Positions 1 through 7,189 of a stretch of 24,457 nt of DNA are shown one piece after another. Each line of letters opens with the position of its first letter. Position 1 is the first letter of the stretch. Made by a program: the position numbers and the translations under genes. Under the pieces are notes generated by a model that worked only from the letters and a program-made list of their open reading frames with translations, searched no databases and was not told the DNA's origin. The DNA lies in assembly GCA_964393275.1 (NCBI GenBank), contig CAYMTA010000064.1, positions 1-24,457 of the forward strand, given 5' to 3'. Origin of the DNA: SLRI01 sp964393275 (GTDB taxonomy: Bacteria > Pseudomonadota > Alphaproteobacteria > Geminicoccales > Geminicoccaceae).

Positions 1-84
1 CCCCAAGCCGGAAACTACGCCAGCTCAAATTCCAACCAAACCCGAGACAGCACCTACAAGCTGTCCTTACAGTACAGTCGTTAG
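1..84 (+). CDS. C-terminal end of an unidentified gene (partial)
   Basis: Reading frame 1 is open from the window edge to a TAG at 82-84, giving 27 residues that end in KLSLQYSR. Codons in this frame end mostly in G or C, as expected for this genome. The alternative open frame (2-139, ending at TGA 137-139) is rich in A and T at third positions and gives a Pro/Thr-rich peptide, so I prefer frame 1. The alternating polar/aromatic ending resembles the last strand of an outer-membrane beta-barrel, but this is only suggestive. No T-rich terminator hairpin follows before the convergent regulator gene. Confidence 0.35.
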   Translation, partial: PQAGNYASSNSNQTRDSTYKLSLQYSR

Positions 85-225
85 GACTTCTCGACTTGCG
101 CGATTTGCGGCGCTTGTTCGGACGGGCTCTGAAGATTGACCCGGCGGCCAGGGAGCGATCGTCGAGCCGTGCCGCGTGCGCGCCATGGACTCGACATCGT
201 GCCCGCGCGAGCCGTCAGCCGGCCG

Positions 226-1824
226 TCATTCGGGCAGCCCTGCCCGACGCAGGCCGTCGGCGAAGACGGCGAGATCGGCCGCCCGGCGGATCGGCAGCCA
301 GTCCTCGAGGTTGGTGACACGGAGCGTCGGATCGAGCTCGCGCAAGCGTCGCATCGCCCGCCCTGCATCTTCGGGGTGGCCGGCGAGCGCATGGCCGGCC
401 GCGATGGCGCCGACCGCGACCAGGAAGCTCGGCAGCTCCCTGACCGCCTGCTCGGCCCACGACGCCGCGGCGTCGAAGCGCCCGGCGAACAGATGCGCCA
501 TCGCCGTCCCGGCCTGCACGCGGAACATCTCCGAATCGAGCGGGCTCAGCCGCATGGCGCGCGCGAAGTGCTCGATCGCATCGTCCGCCTCGCCATGCCA
601 GATCCGCAGGTAGCCGCCGAGGAACCAGGCAGCCGCAAGGTTGGGGTTGAGCAGCTTGGCCCGGTCGACCAGGGCGATGCCGCCGTCGAGGTCGCCCTCG
701 AGATGGCCGAGCGCATGACCGCCCCGGGCGAGCGCCACGGCATCGTCCTTGCCCAGCTCCACAGCCAAATGGGCGAGGCGCCTGCCTTCGGCGATCTCCC
801 GCGGGCGATCGACCATCCAGCCATTGACCTTGCGCCAGAAATGACACCAGGCCGCCATGGCGTAGGCCGAGGCGAAGGCCGGATCGAACTCGACGGTCTT
901 GTGGAACAGCGGCAGCGCCTCGCCGATGGACTCCCTGGTTCCCCGATACACGTTCGTCATGCCGCGCAGGTAATAGTCGTAGGCGTCGAGGCTCCCGGTC
1001 GGCTTGCGCCTGGCGCGCTCGATCTCCGCCCGTTCCAGCTGCGGGGCGATGGCGCCGACGACGCTCTCGGTTACCTGGTCCTGGAGCTCGAAGATGTCGT
1101 CGAGGGTGCCCTCGAAACGCTCTGCCCAGATATGCCCGCCGGTCGTCGCGTCGATGAGCTGGGCGGTGATGCGGACGCGGCTCGCCGCCTTGCGCACGCT
1201 GCCCTCCAGCACGTAGCGCACGCCGAGCTCGCGGCCGACCTGCTTCACGTCGACCCCCCGGCCCTTGAACGTGAAGCTCGAGTTGCGCGCGATCACGAAG
1301 AGCCAGCGCAGGCGCGACAGGGCCGAGATGATGTCCTCGACGACGCCGTCGGTGAAGTATTCCTGCTCGACGTCGCCACTCAGGTTAAGGAACGGCAAGA
1401 CGGCGATCGACGGCCGGTCGGGCAAGGCCAGCACGTCGCCCGCCAACGCCGGGCCCGAAGCCTCGTGCGACCCTCGGCGCCCGGTCTCCGGCGAGCCCGA
1501 ACCATCAGGTGCGGGAACCTCCTCCACGTCGCCGACGAAGCGGAATCCCTTGCGGGCGACGGTCCGGACCAGACGCTGCTCCTTGCCGTTGTCGCCGACC
1601 GCCCGCCGCGCCGCATTGATATGGCTGGTCAGGGTCGATTCGGAGACGATCCGCGCGTTCCAGACGGCGTCGAGGAGCTCATCCTTGCTGACGACGTGGC
1701 CGCGATTCTGGATCAGATGGAGCAGGACGTCAAAGACCTGCGGGCCGACCGCGATCGCCGCGGCCGCCCGCGTCAGCTCCCGCCGCTCGGGATCGAGCAC
1801 GTAGTCCTCGAACAGATACCGCAC
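226..1824 (-). CDS. Winged-helix regulator with TolB-like domain and TPR repeats
   Basis: A predicted cytoplasmic transcription regulator of 532 aa. Residues 1-97 form an OmpR/CadC-type winged helix (start MRYLFEDYVLDP, recognition-helix region around SESTLTSHINAARRAVGD, wing around RKGFRFVG). A variable linker follows to about 135. Residues 137-265 match the TolB-like N-terminal domain seen in adenylate-cyclase-like regulators (PSIAVLPFLNLSGD, EGSVRKAASRVRITAQLID, IWAERFEG). Residues 275-532 are Ala-rich helical TPR-type repeats (LLNPNLAAAWFLGGYLRIWHG and similar). I see no transmembrane segment, unlike CadC itself, and no cyclase catalytic domain. The start is GTG at 1824, with GAAGG five bases upstream on the minus strand. 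It diverges from the SDR/hydrolase operon, so it is a likely regulator of that operon; the signal is unknown. The long plus-strand open frame opposite it is a GC-driven shadow. Confidence 0.9.
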   Translation of the reverse strand: MRYLFEDYVLDPERRELTRAAAAIAVGPQVFDVLLHLIQNRGHVVSKDELLDAVWNARIVSESTLTSHINAARRAVGDNGKEQRLVRTVARKGFRFVGDVEEVPAPDGSGSPETGRRGSHEASGPALAGDVLALPDRPSIAVLPFLNLSGDVEQEYFTDGVVEDIISALSRLRWLFVIARNSSFTFKGRGVDVKQVGRELGVRYVLEGSVRKAASRVRITAQLIDATTGGHIWAERFEGTLDDIFELQDQVTESVVGAIAPQLERAEIERARRKPTGSLDAYDYYLRGMTNVYRGTRESIGEALPLFHKTVEFDPAFASAYAMAAWCHFWRKVNGWMVDRPREIAEGRRLAHLAVELGKDDAVALARGGHALGHLEGDLDGGIALVDRAKLLNPNLAAAWFLGGYLRIWHGEADDAIEHFARAMRLSPLDSEMFRVQAGTAMAHLFAGRFDAAASWAEQAVRELPSFLVAVGAIAAGHALAGHPEDAGRAMRRLRELDPTLRVTNLEDWLPIRRAADLAVFADGLRRAGLPE

Positions 1825-2062
1825 TTCGGCCTTCTCTGATCAGGCGCAGCGCTCGGATCGGGCCGGAGGCGCGCTGGCCGTCGCCGACTGTCCAGGGGAC
1901 GTCGCGGCGACCACCAGCCGGCGACGCCGTTCCTGGACGAACAATCAAGCGAAATACAATCGAAACTCATGGCCACGACAAGGTCTTTCGGCCGGTTCCC
2001 TGGCAAGCTTCGTCCGGTCGGTCGCGGCGGTTCGCGACCTCGACCGAATGGAGGATCGACGC
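1825..2062. promoter_or_regulatory. Divergent intergenic control region
   Basis: This 238-bp spacer separates the minus-strand regulator from the plus-strand operon and must hold both promoters unless the genes are read through. On the plus strand, TACAAT at 1955-1960 is a good -10 candidate (five of six to TATAAT), but no convincing -35 lies at the right distance. It would give a leader of roughly 95 bases. GGAGG at 2050-2054 is the ribosome-binding site that places the SDR start at ATG 2063 rather than 2048 or 2078. I see no clear palindromic operator. The in-frame open stretch from ATG 1969 into the hydrolase frame is not a credible gene. Confidence 0.35.
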
Positions 2063-2833
2063 ATGAAGGGTCGGCGCATGAGGATCGTGGTCATCGGCGG
2101 CAGCGGCCTGATCGGGTCGAAGCTGGTGCAGAGGCTGCGCGAGCGCGGCCATGCCGTCGTGGCGGCGTCGCCCGGCTCGGGCGTCGACACCGTCACCGGC
2201 GAGGGGCTGGCCGCGGCGCTCGCCGGTGCTCGGGTCGTCGTCGACGTGGCGAACGCGCCGTCGTTCGAGGACCGGGCCGCGCTGGATTTCTTCGAGACGT
2301 CCGGCCGCAATCTCCTGGCTGCCGAGGCCGACGCCGGCGTCGGCCATCACCTGGCCCTCTCGGTGGTCGGCACCGAGCGCCTGCCGGAGAGCGGCTACTT
2401 CCGCGCCAAGCTGGCGCAGGAGAGGCTGATCGAGGCGTCGGGTGTCCCCTGCACGATCCTGCGCTCGACGCAGTTCTTCGAGTTCATCGGCAGCATCGTC
2501 GATGCTGGCGCGGATGGCGACGTCGTTCGCCTCTCGCCCGCCCTCCTGCAGCCGATCGCCGCGGACGATGTCGCCGCAGCACTGGCCGATCTCGCGGTCG
2601 GGCCGCCGCTCAACGCAATCGTCGAGGTGGCTGGTCCCGAGACATGCCCGCTCGACCAGCTCGCCCGCAAGCTGATGGCCGCGACCGGGGACCAACGCCA
2701 GGTGATCGCCGACGTCCGGGCCCGCTACTTCGGCGTCGTGCTGGACGACCGGTCGCTGACGCCCGGCGAGCATCCGCGCCTCGGCACGGTGCGCTTCGGG
2801 GACTGGCTCGACCGGAGCCGGTCGCGGCGCTGA
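2063..2833 (+). CDS. NAD(P)-binding SDR / NmrA-like protein
   Basis: A 256-aa protein with an N-terminal Rossmann fold: the glycine-rich dinucleotide loop is GGSGLIG at residues 12-18, after a hydrophobic first strand. A Tyr-x3-Lys pair (GYFRAK, Tyr112 and Lys116) sits where atypical SDR proteins have their active-site pair. The middle section (SGVPCTILRSTQFFEF, about 126-141) is typical of NmrA/atypical SDR proteins that act as NAD(P)H-dependent reductases or redox sensors. The substrate cannot be read from the sequence. Start: ATG 2063 has GGAGG eight bases upstream; ATG 2048 and 2078 are alternatives in the same frame. It is the first gene of a co-directional cluster continuing to 5702, and the next gene starts 56 bp downstream. 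Confidence 0.88.
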   Translation: MKGRRMRIVVIGGSGLIGSKLVQRLRERGHAVVAASPGSGVDTVTGEGLAAALAGARVVVDVANAPSFEDRAALDFFETSGRNLLAAEADAGVGHHLALSVVGTERLPESGYFRAKLAQERLIEASGVPCTILRSTQFFEFIGSIVDAGADGDVVRLSPALLQPIAADDVAAALADLAVGPPLNAIVEVAGPETCPLDQLARKLMAATGDQRQVIADVRARYFGVVLDDRSLTPGEHPRLGTVRFGDWLDRSRSRR

Positions 2834-2889
2834 CCGCCCCGCCGGCCTTCCCGGCACCCTCACCAACCAGCAGCGAAAGGACAGGTTTC

Positions 2890-3726
2890 ATGAGCACGGT
2901 CACCACCGAGGACGGCGCCCTGATCTTCTACAAGGACTGGGGTCCGCGCGACGCGCAGCCGATCGTCTTTCATCACGGCTGGCCGCTGAGCGCCGACGAC
3001 TGGGACACCCAGATGCTCTACTTCCTCGGCAAGGGCTACCGCGTCGTCGCCCACGATCGGCGCGGCCACGGGCGGTCGAGCCAGGTCGGCGGCGGTCACG
3101 ACATGGACCACTACGCCGCCGACGCAGCCGCCGTCGTCGAGCATCTCGGCCTGCGCAATGCCGTCCATGTCGGCCATTCGACGGGCGGCGGCGAGGCGAC
3201 GCGCTACGTGGCGCGCCACGGCCAGCCCCGGGGTCGCGTCGCCAGGCTGGTGCTCATCGGCGCCGTGCCGCCGATCATGGTCAGGACGCCGGCCAACCCG
3301 AGCGGCCTGCCGATCGAGGTGTTCGACGACCTGCGCCAGCAGCTCGCCGCCAACCGCTCGCAGTTCTACACCGATCTGCCGACCGGGCCCTTCTACGGCT
3401 TCAATCGCCAGGGGGCGGCGCCGAGCCAGGCGATCATCCTGAACTGGTGGCGCCAGGGCATGATGGGCGGCGCCAAGGCGCAGTACGACGGCATCAAGGC
3501 CTTCTCCGAGACCGATTTCACCCAGGACCTGAAGGCCATCGACGTCCCGACGCTCGTCATGCACGGCGACGATGATCAGATCGTGCCGATCGCCGACTCC
3601 GCCCTGCTGTCGGCGAAGCTCCTGAGGAACGGCACGCTCCAGGTCTACGAGAAATTCCCGCACGGCATGTGCACGACGCATGCCGAGGCGATCAACCCGG
3701 CGCTGCTCGCCTTCATCGAGGGCTGA
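2890..3726 (+). CDS. Alpha/beta hydrolase, non-heme chloroperoxidase-like
   Basis: A 278-aa alpha/beta-hydrolase. The oxyanion-hole motif HHGWPLSADDWD lies at 28-39 and the nucleophile elbow GHSTGG at 95-100 (Ser97). HGDDDQIVP supplies the acid (Asp229) and FPHGM the catalytic His258. The VAHDRRGHGRSSQ strand/turn at 53-65 is characteristic of the cofactor-free haloperoxidase/esterase group. These enzymes hydrolyse esters, and with small carboxylic acids and peroxide can act as perhydrolases; the physiological substrate is unknown. All catalytic residues are present and the length is normal. GAAAGG lies nine bases before ATG 2890. It follows the SDR gene and precedes the AhpD-like gene by 40 bp, a grouping that suggests handling of reactive electrophiles or peroxides. 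No signal peptide. Confidence 0.92.
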   Translation: MSTVTTEDGALIFYKDWGPRDAQPIVFHHGWPLSADDWDTQMLYFLGKGYRVVAHDRRGHGRSSQVGGGHDMDHYAADAAAVVEHLGLRNAVHVGHSTGGGEATRYVARHGQPRGRVARLVLIGAVPPIMVRTPANPSGLPIEVFDDLRQQLAANRSQFYTDLPTGPFYGFNRQGAAPSQAIILNWWRQGMMGGAKAQYDGIKAFSETDFTQDLKAIDVPTLVMHGDDDQIVPIADSALLSAKLLRNGTLQVYEKFPHGMCTTHAEAINPALLAFIEG

Positions 3727-3766
3727 ACGCGCCGTCCCGAAGGCTGCTCACCAAGGAGGAAACGAG

Positions 3767-4234
3767 ATGAAGCAGCGACTGAACCCCTTCAAGTCCGTCC
3801 CCGAGCTGATGCAGGCGATGCTCGCCCTGTCCGAGAAGGTCGAGGGCGCGGGGATCGACAAGACCCTGGCCGAGCTCGTCAAGACCCGGGCGTCGCAGAT
3901 CAATGGCTGCGCCTACTGCATCCACATGCATACCCGTGACGCCCGGGCGAACGGCGAGACCGAGGAGCGTCTCCTCCTGCTCGATGCATGGCGTGAATCG
4001 CCGCTCTACAGCGACCGCGAGCGCGCCGCCCTCGCCTGGGCCGAGGCTCTGACGTCGATCGCCCAGACCCATGCGCCGGACGCCGTCTTCGAGGAGGCCT
4101 CGCGGCACTTCTCCGAGGCCGAACTGGCCCAGCTCACGCTGATCGTCGCCAACATCAACGCGTGGAACCGCATCGCCATCGGCTTCCGCTTCGTCCACCC
4201 GACCGGGAGCGCACGCGCCCGGCCCGCGGCCTGA
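3767..4234 (+). CDS. AhpD-like / carboxymuconolactone decarboxylase family protein
   Basis: A 155-aa all-helical protein of the carboxymuconolactone decarboxylase/AhpD family. The diagnostic block QINGCAYCIHMHTRDAR (residues 45-61) contains the redox-active CxxC pair, Cys48 and Cys51, and the downstream His55. These are the residues that give AhpD-like proteins thiol peroxidase or disulfide-reductase activity. Family members without a CxxC are decarboxylases, so a peroxidase-like role is more likely here. The C-terminal helix segment ANINAWNRIAIGFR (about 132-145) is typical of the family. AAGGAGG lies just upstream of ATG 3767. A longer in-frame start at 3680 overlaps the hydrolase gene and is not supported. 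It is the third gene of the operon. Confidence 0.92.
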   Translation: MKQRLNPFKSVPELMQAMLALSEKVEGAGIDKTLAELVKTRASQINGCAYCIHMHTRDARANGETEERLLLLDAWRESPLYSDRERAALAWAEALTSIAQTHAPDAVFEEASRHFSEAELAQLTLIVANINAWNRIAIGFRFVHPTGSARARPAA

Positions 4235-4267
4235 GCGCGGGTCAACGAAACAAAGGGAAGCGAAGTC

Positions 4268-4708
4268 ATGAGGACGATCGAAGAAAGTGGCGTGATGCTG
4301 GCCGCCGTGCTCGTCATGGTCGCGTTCAACGCCGTCTTTCTCTCCCTGAACGGCATCTTCATGCTGGTCGCACCGCTGGCCTGGTACGATCTGGTGCCGG
4401 GAGTGGCCGATACCGGCTTCTACAACCAGCACTTCATCCGCGACATCGGCATCGTCCAGCTCTTCCTCGGCGTCGCCTTCGCGATCGGCATGCTCCGACC
4501 CGAGCGGCGCATCGGCCTCTGGGCCGCCGCCACCGCGTGGCTCATCGCCCATGCCCTCTTCCACTTCTGGGAGGTCGCCGTCGGCATCTGCGCGCCATCG
4601 GTAATTCCCCGGGATTTTCCCGCCGTCACCCTGCCGGCGCTCATCGGCACGGCGCTCACGCTCTGGGCGATCCGCCGGGCGCGGGCAGGAGGAGCGGCTT
4701 TTGCCTGA
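4268..4708 (+). CDS. Four-helix integral membrane protein, function unknown
   Basis: A 146-aa hydrophobic protein with four predicted membrane helices at about residues 10-38, 58-76, 81-104 and 119-136. Charged short loops lie between them (RPERR at 77-81) and a basic C-terminal tail (RRARA) follows. Polar or aromatic residues within the helices (HFIRD at 55-59, HALFHFWE at 95-102) might bind a ligand or metal, but I recognise no named family. The position inside the SDR/hydrolase/AhpD/MBL cluster suggests a role in the same response. AAAGGGAAG precedes ATG 4268. There is no cleavable signal peptide; the first helix is probably a membrane anchor. Direction and codon use match its neighbours. 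Confidence 0.75.
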   Translation: MRTIEESGVMLAAVLVMVAFNAVFLSLNGIFMLVAPLAWYDLVPGVADTGFYNQHFIRDIGIVQLFLGVAFAIGMLRPERRIGLWAAATAWLIAHALFHFWEVAVGICAPSVIPRDFPAVTLPALIGTALTLWAIRRARAGGAAFA

Positions 4709-4739
4709 AGCTCTCGATCCAGGAAACAGGAGAACGACC

Positions 4740-5702
4740 ATGACAACGAGTCTGAACGACCTCACCCGACAGAACGACACCCGCCAGGAAAGGCACGACA
4801 CCCTGCGCCCCGGCAGACCGGCGCCCGAGGAGCCGGTGCCGTCGCGCTATGCGCTCGAGATCGGCGAGATCGACGTGCTGGTGGTCAGCGACGGGGTGCT
4901 GCCGCTGCCGACCATCATGCTGGCGCACAACGCCGATCCGGCCGTCCGGGCGGCCTGGCTGGACGACATGTTCCTGCCGCCGGATGCTTTCGACTGGTCG
5001 CTGAACGCGGTCGTGGTGAGCAGTGGCGGGCAGACCGTGCTCGTCGACGCCGGGCTGGGGGCGGACCCGGACCTGAACCTGCCGCGGGCCGGGCAGCTGG
5101 TCAGGCGGCTGGAGGCCGCCGGCATCGACCTCGCATCCGTCACCGATGTCGTGCTCACGCACATGCACATGGACCACATTGGCGGGCTGCTCGTCGGCGG
5201 CGTGAAGGACCGGCTCCGTCCGGACTTGCGGATCCATGTGGCGGCCGCCGAGGTCGCGTTCTGGGAGGCGCCCGATTTCACCCACGCTTCCATGCCACCT
5301 GGGTTCCCGGACGCGCTCCGGTCGACCGCGAGGCGGTTCGTGCAGGAATACCGCAGCCGGCTTCGGCTTTTCGATGACGAGCAGGAGGTGGCGCCCGGGG
5401 TCGTCGTCCGTCGCACCGGAGGCCACACCCCCGGGCACAGCGTGGTTCGCCTGGCATCCGGCGGCGACCGGCTGACGTTCGCCGGCGACGCCGTGTTCGC
5501 GGTGGGGTTCGACCACCCCGACTGGCACAACGGCTTCGAGCACGACCCCGAGGAGGCGGCCCGCGTGCGGGTCCGTCTCCTGAGGGAGCTGGCGGCGACC
5601 GGCGAGCTGCTGGTGGCCACCCACTTGCCGTTCCCCTCCGTCGGCCATGTGGCGGTCGACGGCGACGCCTTTCGCTGGGTGCCGGCCTTCTGGGATTACT
5701 GA
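4740..5702 (+). CDS. MBL-fold metallo-hydrolase
   Basis: A 320-aa metallo-beta-lactamase-fold hydrolase. The metal ligands are all visible: HMHMDH at 141-146 (His141, His143, Asp145, His146), the GGHTPGHS motif (His229, His233), GDAVF (Asp250) and THLPFPSVGH near the end (His295). This is a complete dinuclear zinc site of the quorum-quenching lactonase/arylsulfatase-like branch. That branch hydrolyses lactones or other esters; the actual substrate cannot be assigned. The roughly 40-residue N-terminal extension is hydrophilic with no signal peptide. ATG 4740 follows AGGAGA; an in-frame start at 4701 lies inside the preceding gene and is less likely. It is the last gene of the operon and ends about 60 bp before the tRNA remnant that marks the island junction. 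Confidence 0.92.
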   Translation: MTTSLNDLTRQNDTRQERHDTLRPGRPAPEEPVPSRYALEIGEIDVLVVSDGVLPLPTIMLAHNADPAVRAAWLDDMFLPPDAFDWSLNAVVVSSGGQTVLVDAGLGADPDLNLPRAGQLVRRLEAAGIDLASVTDVVLTHMHMDHIGGLLVGGVKDRLRPDLRIHVAAAEVAFWEAPDFTHASMPPGFPDALRSTARRFVQEYRSRLRLFDDEQEVAPGVVVRRTGGHTPGHSVVRLASGGDRLTFAGDAVFAVGFDHPDWHNGFEHDPEEAARVRVRLLRELAATGELLVATHLPFPSVGHVAVDGDAFRWVPAFWDY

Positions 5703-5723
5703 GCGTTGATGGCTTCGGGGTCG

Positions 5724-5767
5724 CCATCCGGCCTTTGCGTTCCGCGCGAGCGAGCCACGCCGGATGG
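5724..5767. terminator. Inverted repeat after the MBL gene, terminator-like without T tract
   Basis: CCATCCGGC at 5724-5732 and GCCGGATGG at 5759-5767 are perfect 9-bp inverted arms separated by 26 bases. The right arm overlaps the CCA end of the tRNA remnant. It lies between the end of the MBL operon and the tRNA-like sequence, so it could terminate transcription from either side or be part of the old tRNA 3' region. No run of T follows on either strand, so intrinsic termination is uncertain. Confidence 0.35.
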
Positions 5768-5839
5768 TGCCCCTGGCCGGACTCGAACCAGCACGCCCGT
5801 GAAGGCAACAGATTTTGAGTCTTGCGCGCCACCGGTTCC
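5765..5839 (-). tRNA. Degenerate 3' remnant of tRNA-Leu(CAA), probable attachment site
   Basis: Read on the minus strand, this has a complete T arm (GCTGG, TTCGAGT, CCGGC), the 3' acceptor strand CAGGGGC-A and an encoded CCA. It also has a variable arm (GCC...GGC) and an anticodon loop CTCAAAA with anticodon CAA at 5815-5817, which reads Leu. Upstream, GGAACCGGT and CGCGCAAGA still resemble the D loop and D/anticodon stem of tRNA-Leu. However, the 5' acceptor strand (GCCCCTG expected) is missing. The anticodon stem is also broken, because CAAGA faces TCTGTTG and only three pairs form. It is therefore not a functional tRNA. A tRNA 3' piece directly beside a tyrosine integrase gene is the usual signature of an element's attachment site. 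Its orientation puts the element to the right and old chromosome to the left. Confidence 0.75.
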
Positions 5840-5854
5840 AAGCCTTTGGATTTT

Positions 5855-5974
5855 CTCGTGTCCGCCCGCTAAGTGCCTATTAGGCAAGGCTGTTGCCTTG
5901 ACACCCACTGACACGGTATGTCATCTCTCTGCCACGCCCAGCCGTCATTTGGACGGACACGGTGCGGACACGAG
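5855..5974. repeat. Repeats between the attachment site and the integrase gene
   Basis: An exact 11-bp inverted repeat, CTCGTGTCCGC at 5855-5865 and GCGGACACGAG at 5964-5974, brackets the integrase leader. The shared core CGGACAC also occurs as a direct copy at 5954-5960. A small hairpin, AGGCAA at 5882-5887 with TTGCCT at 5893-5898, sits between them. Such repeats are the usual form of integrase arm-binding or excisionase/operator sites, but this role is inferred from position only. Confidence 0.5.
5898..5926 (+). promoter_or_regulatory. Candidate integrase promoter
   Basis: A perfect -35 hexamer TTGACA lies at 5898-5903. Seventeen bases downstream is only a weak -10 (TCATCT, 5921-5926). 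The position, about 60 bases before the integrase ATG and between the CGGACAC repeats, fits an autoregulated integrase promoter. Confidence 0.35.
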
Positions 5975-5987
5975 GGACCGATAGACT

Positions 5988-7163
5988 ATGCGGCAACGGC
6001 TCACGGACACGATCGTCAAGGCCCTGCCGGCGCCGACGTCGGGCAATCGGATCACCTATGACGCGGAACTGCCCGGCTTCGGCTGCCGCGTGACCGCCGC
6101 GGGCAGTCGTGCGTTCGTGCTCAACTATCGAACGACGGGCGGTCGGGAGCGGCGCATCACGATCGGCCAGCATCCGGCCTGGAGCCTCAAGGTCGCCCGT
6201 GACGAGGCCAAGCGTCTACGGCGTGAGATCGACGGCGGCCGCGACCCGTTGGGCGAGGAAGAGGCCGAGCGCGGGGCACCAACAGTGGCCGACCTCTGCC
6301 GGCGGTATCGAGAGGAGCACTTGCCTAAGAAGCGCGAGCGCTCCGCACGCGACGACGCGGCATTGATCGAGCGCGAGATCCTGCCCCGGCTGCGGCGGCT
6401 GAAGGTGGCGGACGTGACGTTCTCCGATATCGACCGGCTGCACCGCGAGATCACCAAGCGGGCGCCGATCCGGGCGAACCGCGCGGTGGCGCTGTGCAGC
6501 AAGATGTTCTCGCTCGCGATCCGCTGGGGCTGCCGCGCCGACAACCCGGCCAAGGGCATCGAGCGCAATCCCGAGAACAAGCGTGACCGCTACCTGACGG
6601 GCGAGGAAATGGCGCGGCTCACCGCTGCCCTGGCCGAGCATCACGACCAGCAATCAGCGAACATCATCCGCATGTTGCTGCTGACCGGAGCCCGTCGCGG
6701 CGAGGTGCTGGCCATGCGCTGGGCCGATCTGGATCTCGAGGCGGGCGTTTGGGTGAAGCCGAGCGCGCACACCAAGCAGAAGAAGGCGCATCGCGTGCCG
6801 CTGTCCGCACCCGCTCGGCAGTTGCTGGTCGGCATCCCGCGGACGAGCGAGTACGTGTTCCCCGCCCGGATCGGCGGGCATCGCACCGAGATCAAGGGCA
6901 GCTGGCAGGCGATCTGCAAGGCCGCACGACTGGACGGTGTGCGGGTGCATGATCTGCGGCACAGCTATGCCTCGATCCTCGCCAGCGCCGGCCTGTCCCT
7001 GCCGGTCATCGGCGCTCTGCTGGGGCACACCCAGGCACAGACGACGGCGAGGTATGCGCACCTCTTCGACGACCCGTTGCGGGCCGCTACTGAGCGCGTG
7101 GGGGCCATCGTGGCGCAGGTCGATAATGGTGGCGAAGTGGTGGCGCTGAAGGGCAGGCCATAG
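5988..7163 (+). CDS. Tyrosine recombinase (DUF4102-type integrase)
   Basis: A 391-aa site-specific integrase that would cut and rejoin DNA at the adjacent tRNA-Leu site. Residues 1-90 form the arm-binding DUF4102-like domain (YDAELPGFGCRV, ITIGQHPAWSLKVARDEA). Residues 98-195 form the SAM-like core-binding domain. Residues 200-375 are the catalytic domain. The active-site set is complete: Arg236 (TGARRGE), a lysine in the HTKQKKAHRVPL hairpin (263-266), His321 and Arg324 (HDLRHSYAS), His347 (LLGHTQ) and nucleophile Tyr356 (ARYAHL). Length and order are normal for P4/tRNA-type integrases. ATG 5988 is preceded by GAGGGA at a rather long spacing. It points away from the attachment site into the element, and the next gene follows 26 bp later. 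Confidence 0.96.
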   Translation: MRQRLTDTIVKALPAPTSGNRITYDAELPGFGCRVTAAGSRAFVLNYRTTGGRERRITIGQHPAWSLKVARDEAKRLRREIDGGRDPLGEEEAERGAPTVADLCRRYREEHLPKKRERSARDDAALIEREILPRLRRLKVADVTFSDIDRLHREITKRAPIRANRAVALCSKMFSLAIRWGCRADNPAKGIERNPENKRDRYLTGEEMARLTAALAEHHDQQSANIIRMLLLTGARRGEVLAMRWADLDLEAGVWVKPSAHTKQKKAHRVPLSAPARQLLVGIPRTSEYVFPARIGGHRTEIKGSWQAICKAARLDGVRVHDLRHSYASILASAGLSLPVIGALLGHTQAQTTARYAHLFDDPLRAATERVGAIVAQVDNGGEVVALKGRP

Positions 7164-7189
7164 GGTCATCCACCCCAGGAGCCGAGACC

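Noticed and set aside
136..1839. Long plus-strand open frame of 567 codons opposite the regulator
   Set aside because: It is antisense to a gene with clear winged-helix, TolB-like and TPR patterns. Its product is Arg/Gly/Asp-rich with no family pattern, typical of GC-rich shadows.
1969..2889. Plus-strand open frame fused in frame to the hydrolase
   Set aside because: It reads through the SDR gene in another frame and gives Arg/Gly-rich nonsense. The hydrolase has its own start and ribosome-binding site at 2890.
2860..3681. Minus-strand open frame of 273 codons
   Set aside because: It is antisense to the hydrolase, whose catalytic residues are all in place. No motif is visible in the minus-strand product.
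5765..5850. An intact functional tRNA-Leu
   Set aside because: The 5' strand of the acceptor stem is missing and the anticodon stem has only three pairs, so it is a remnant rather than a gene.
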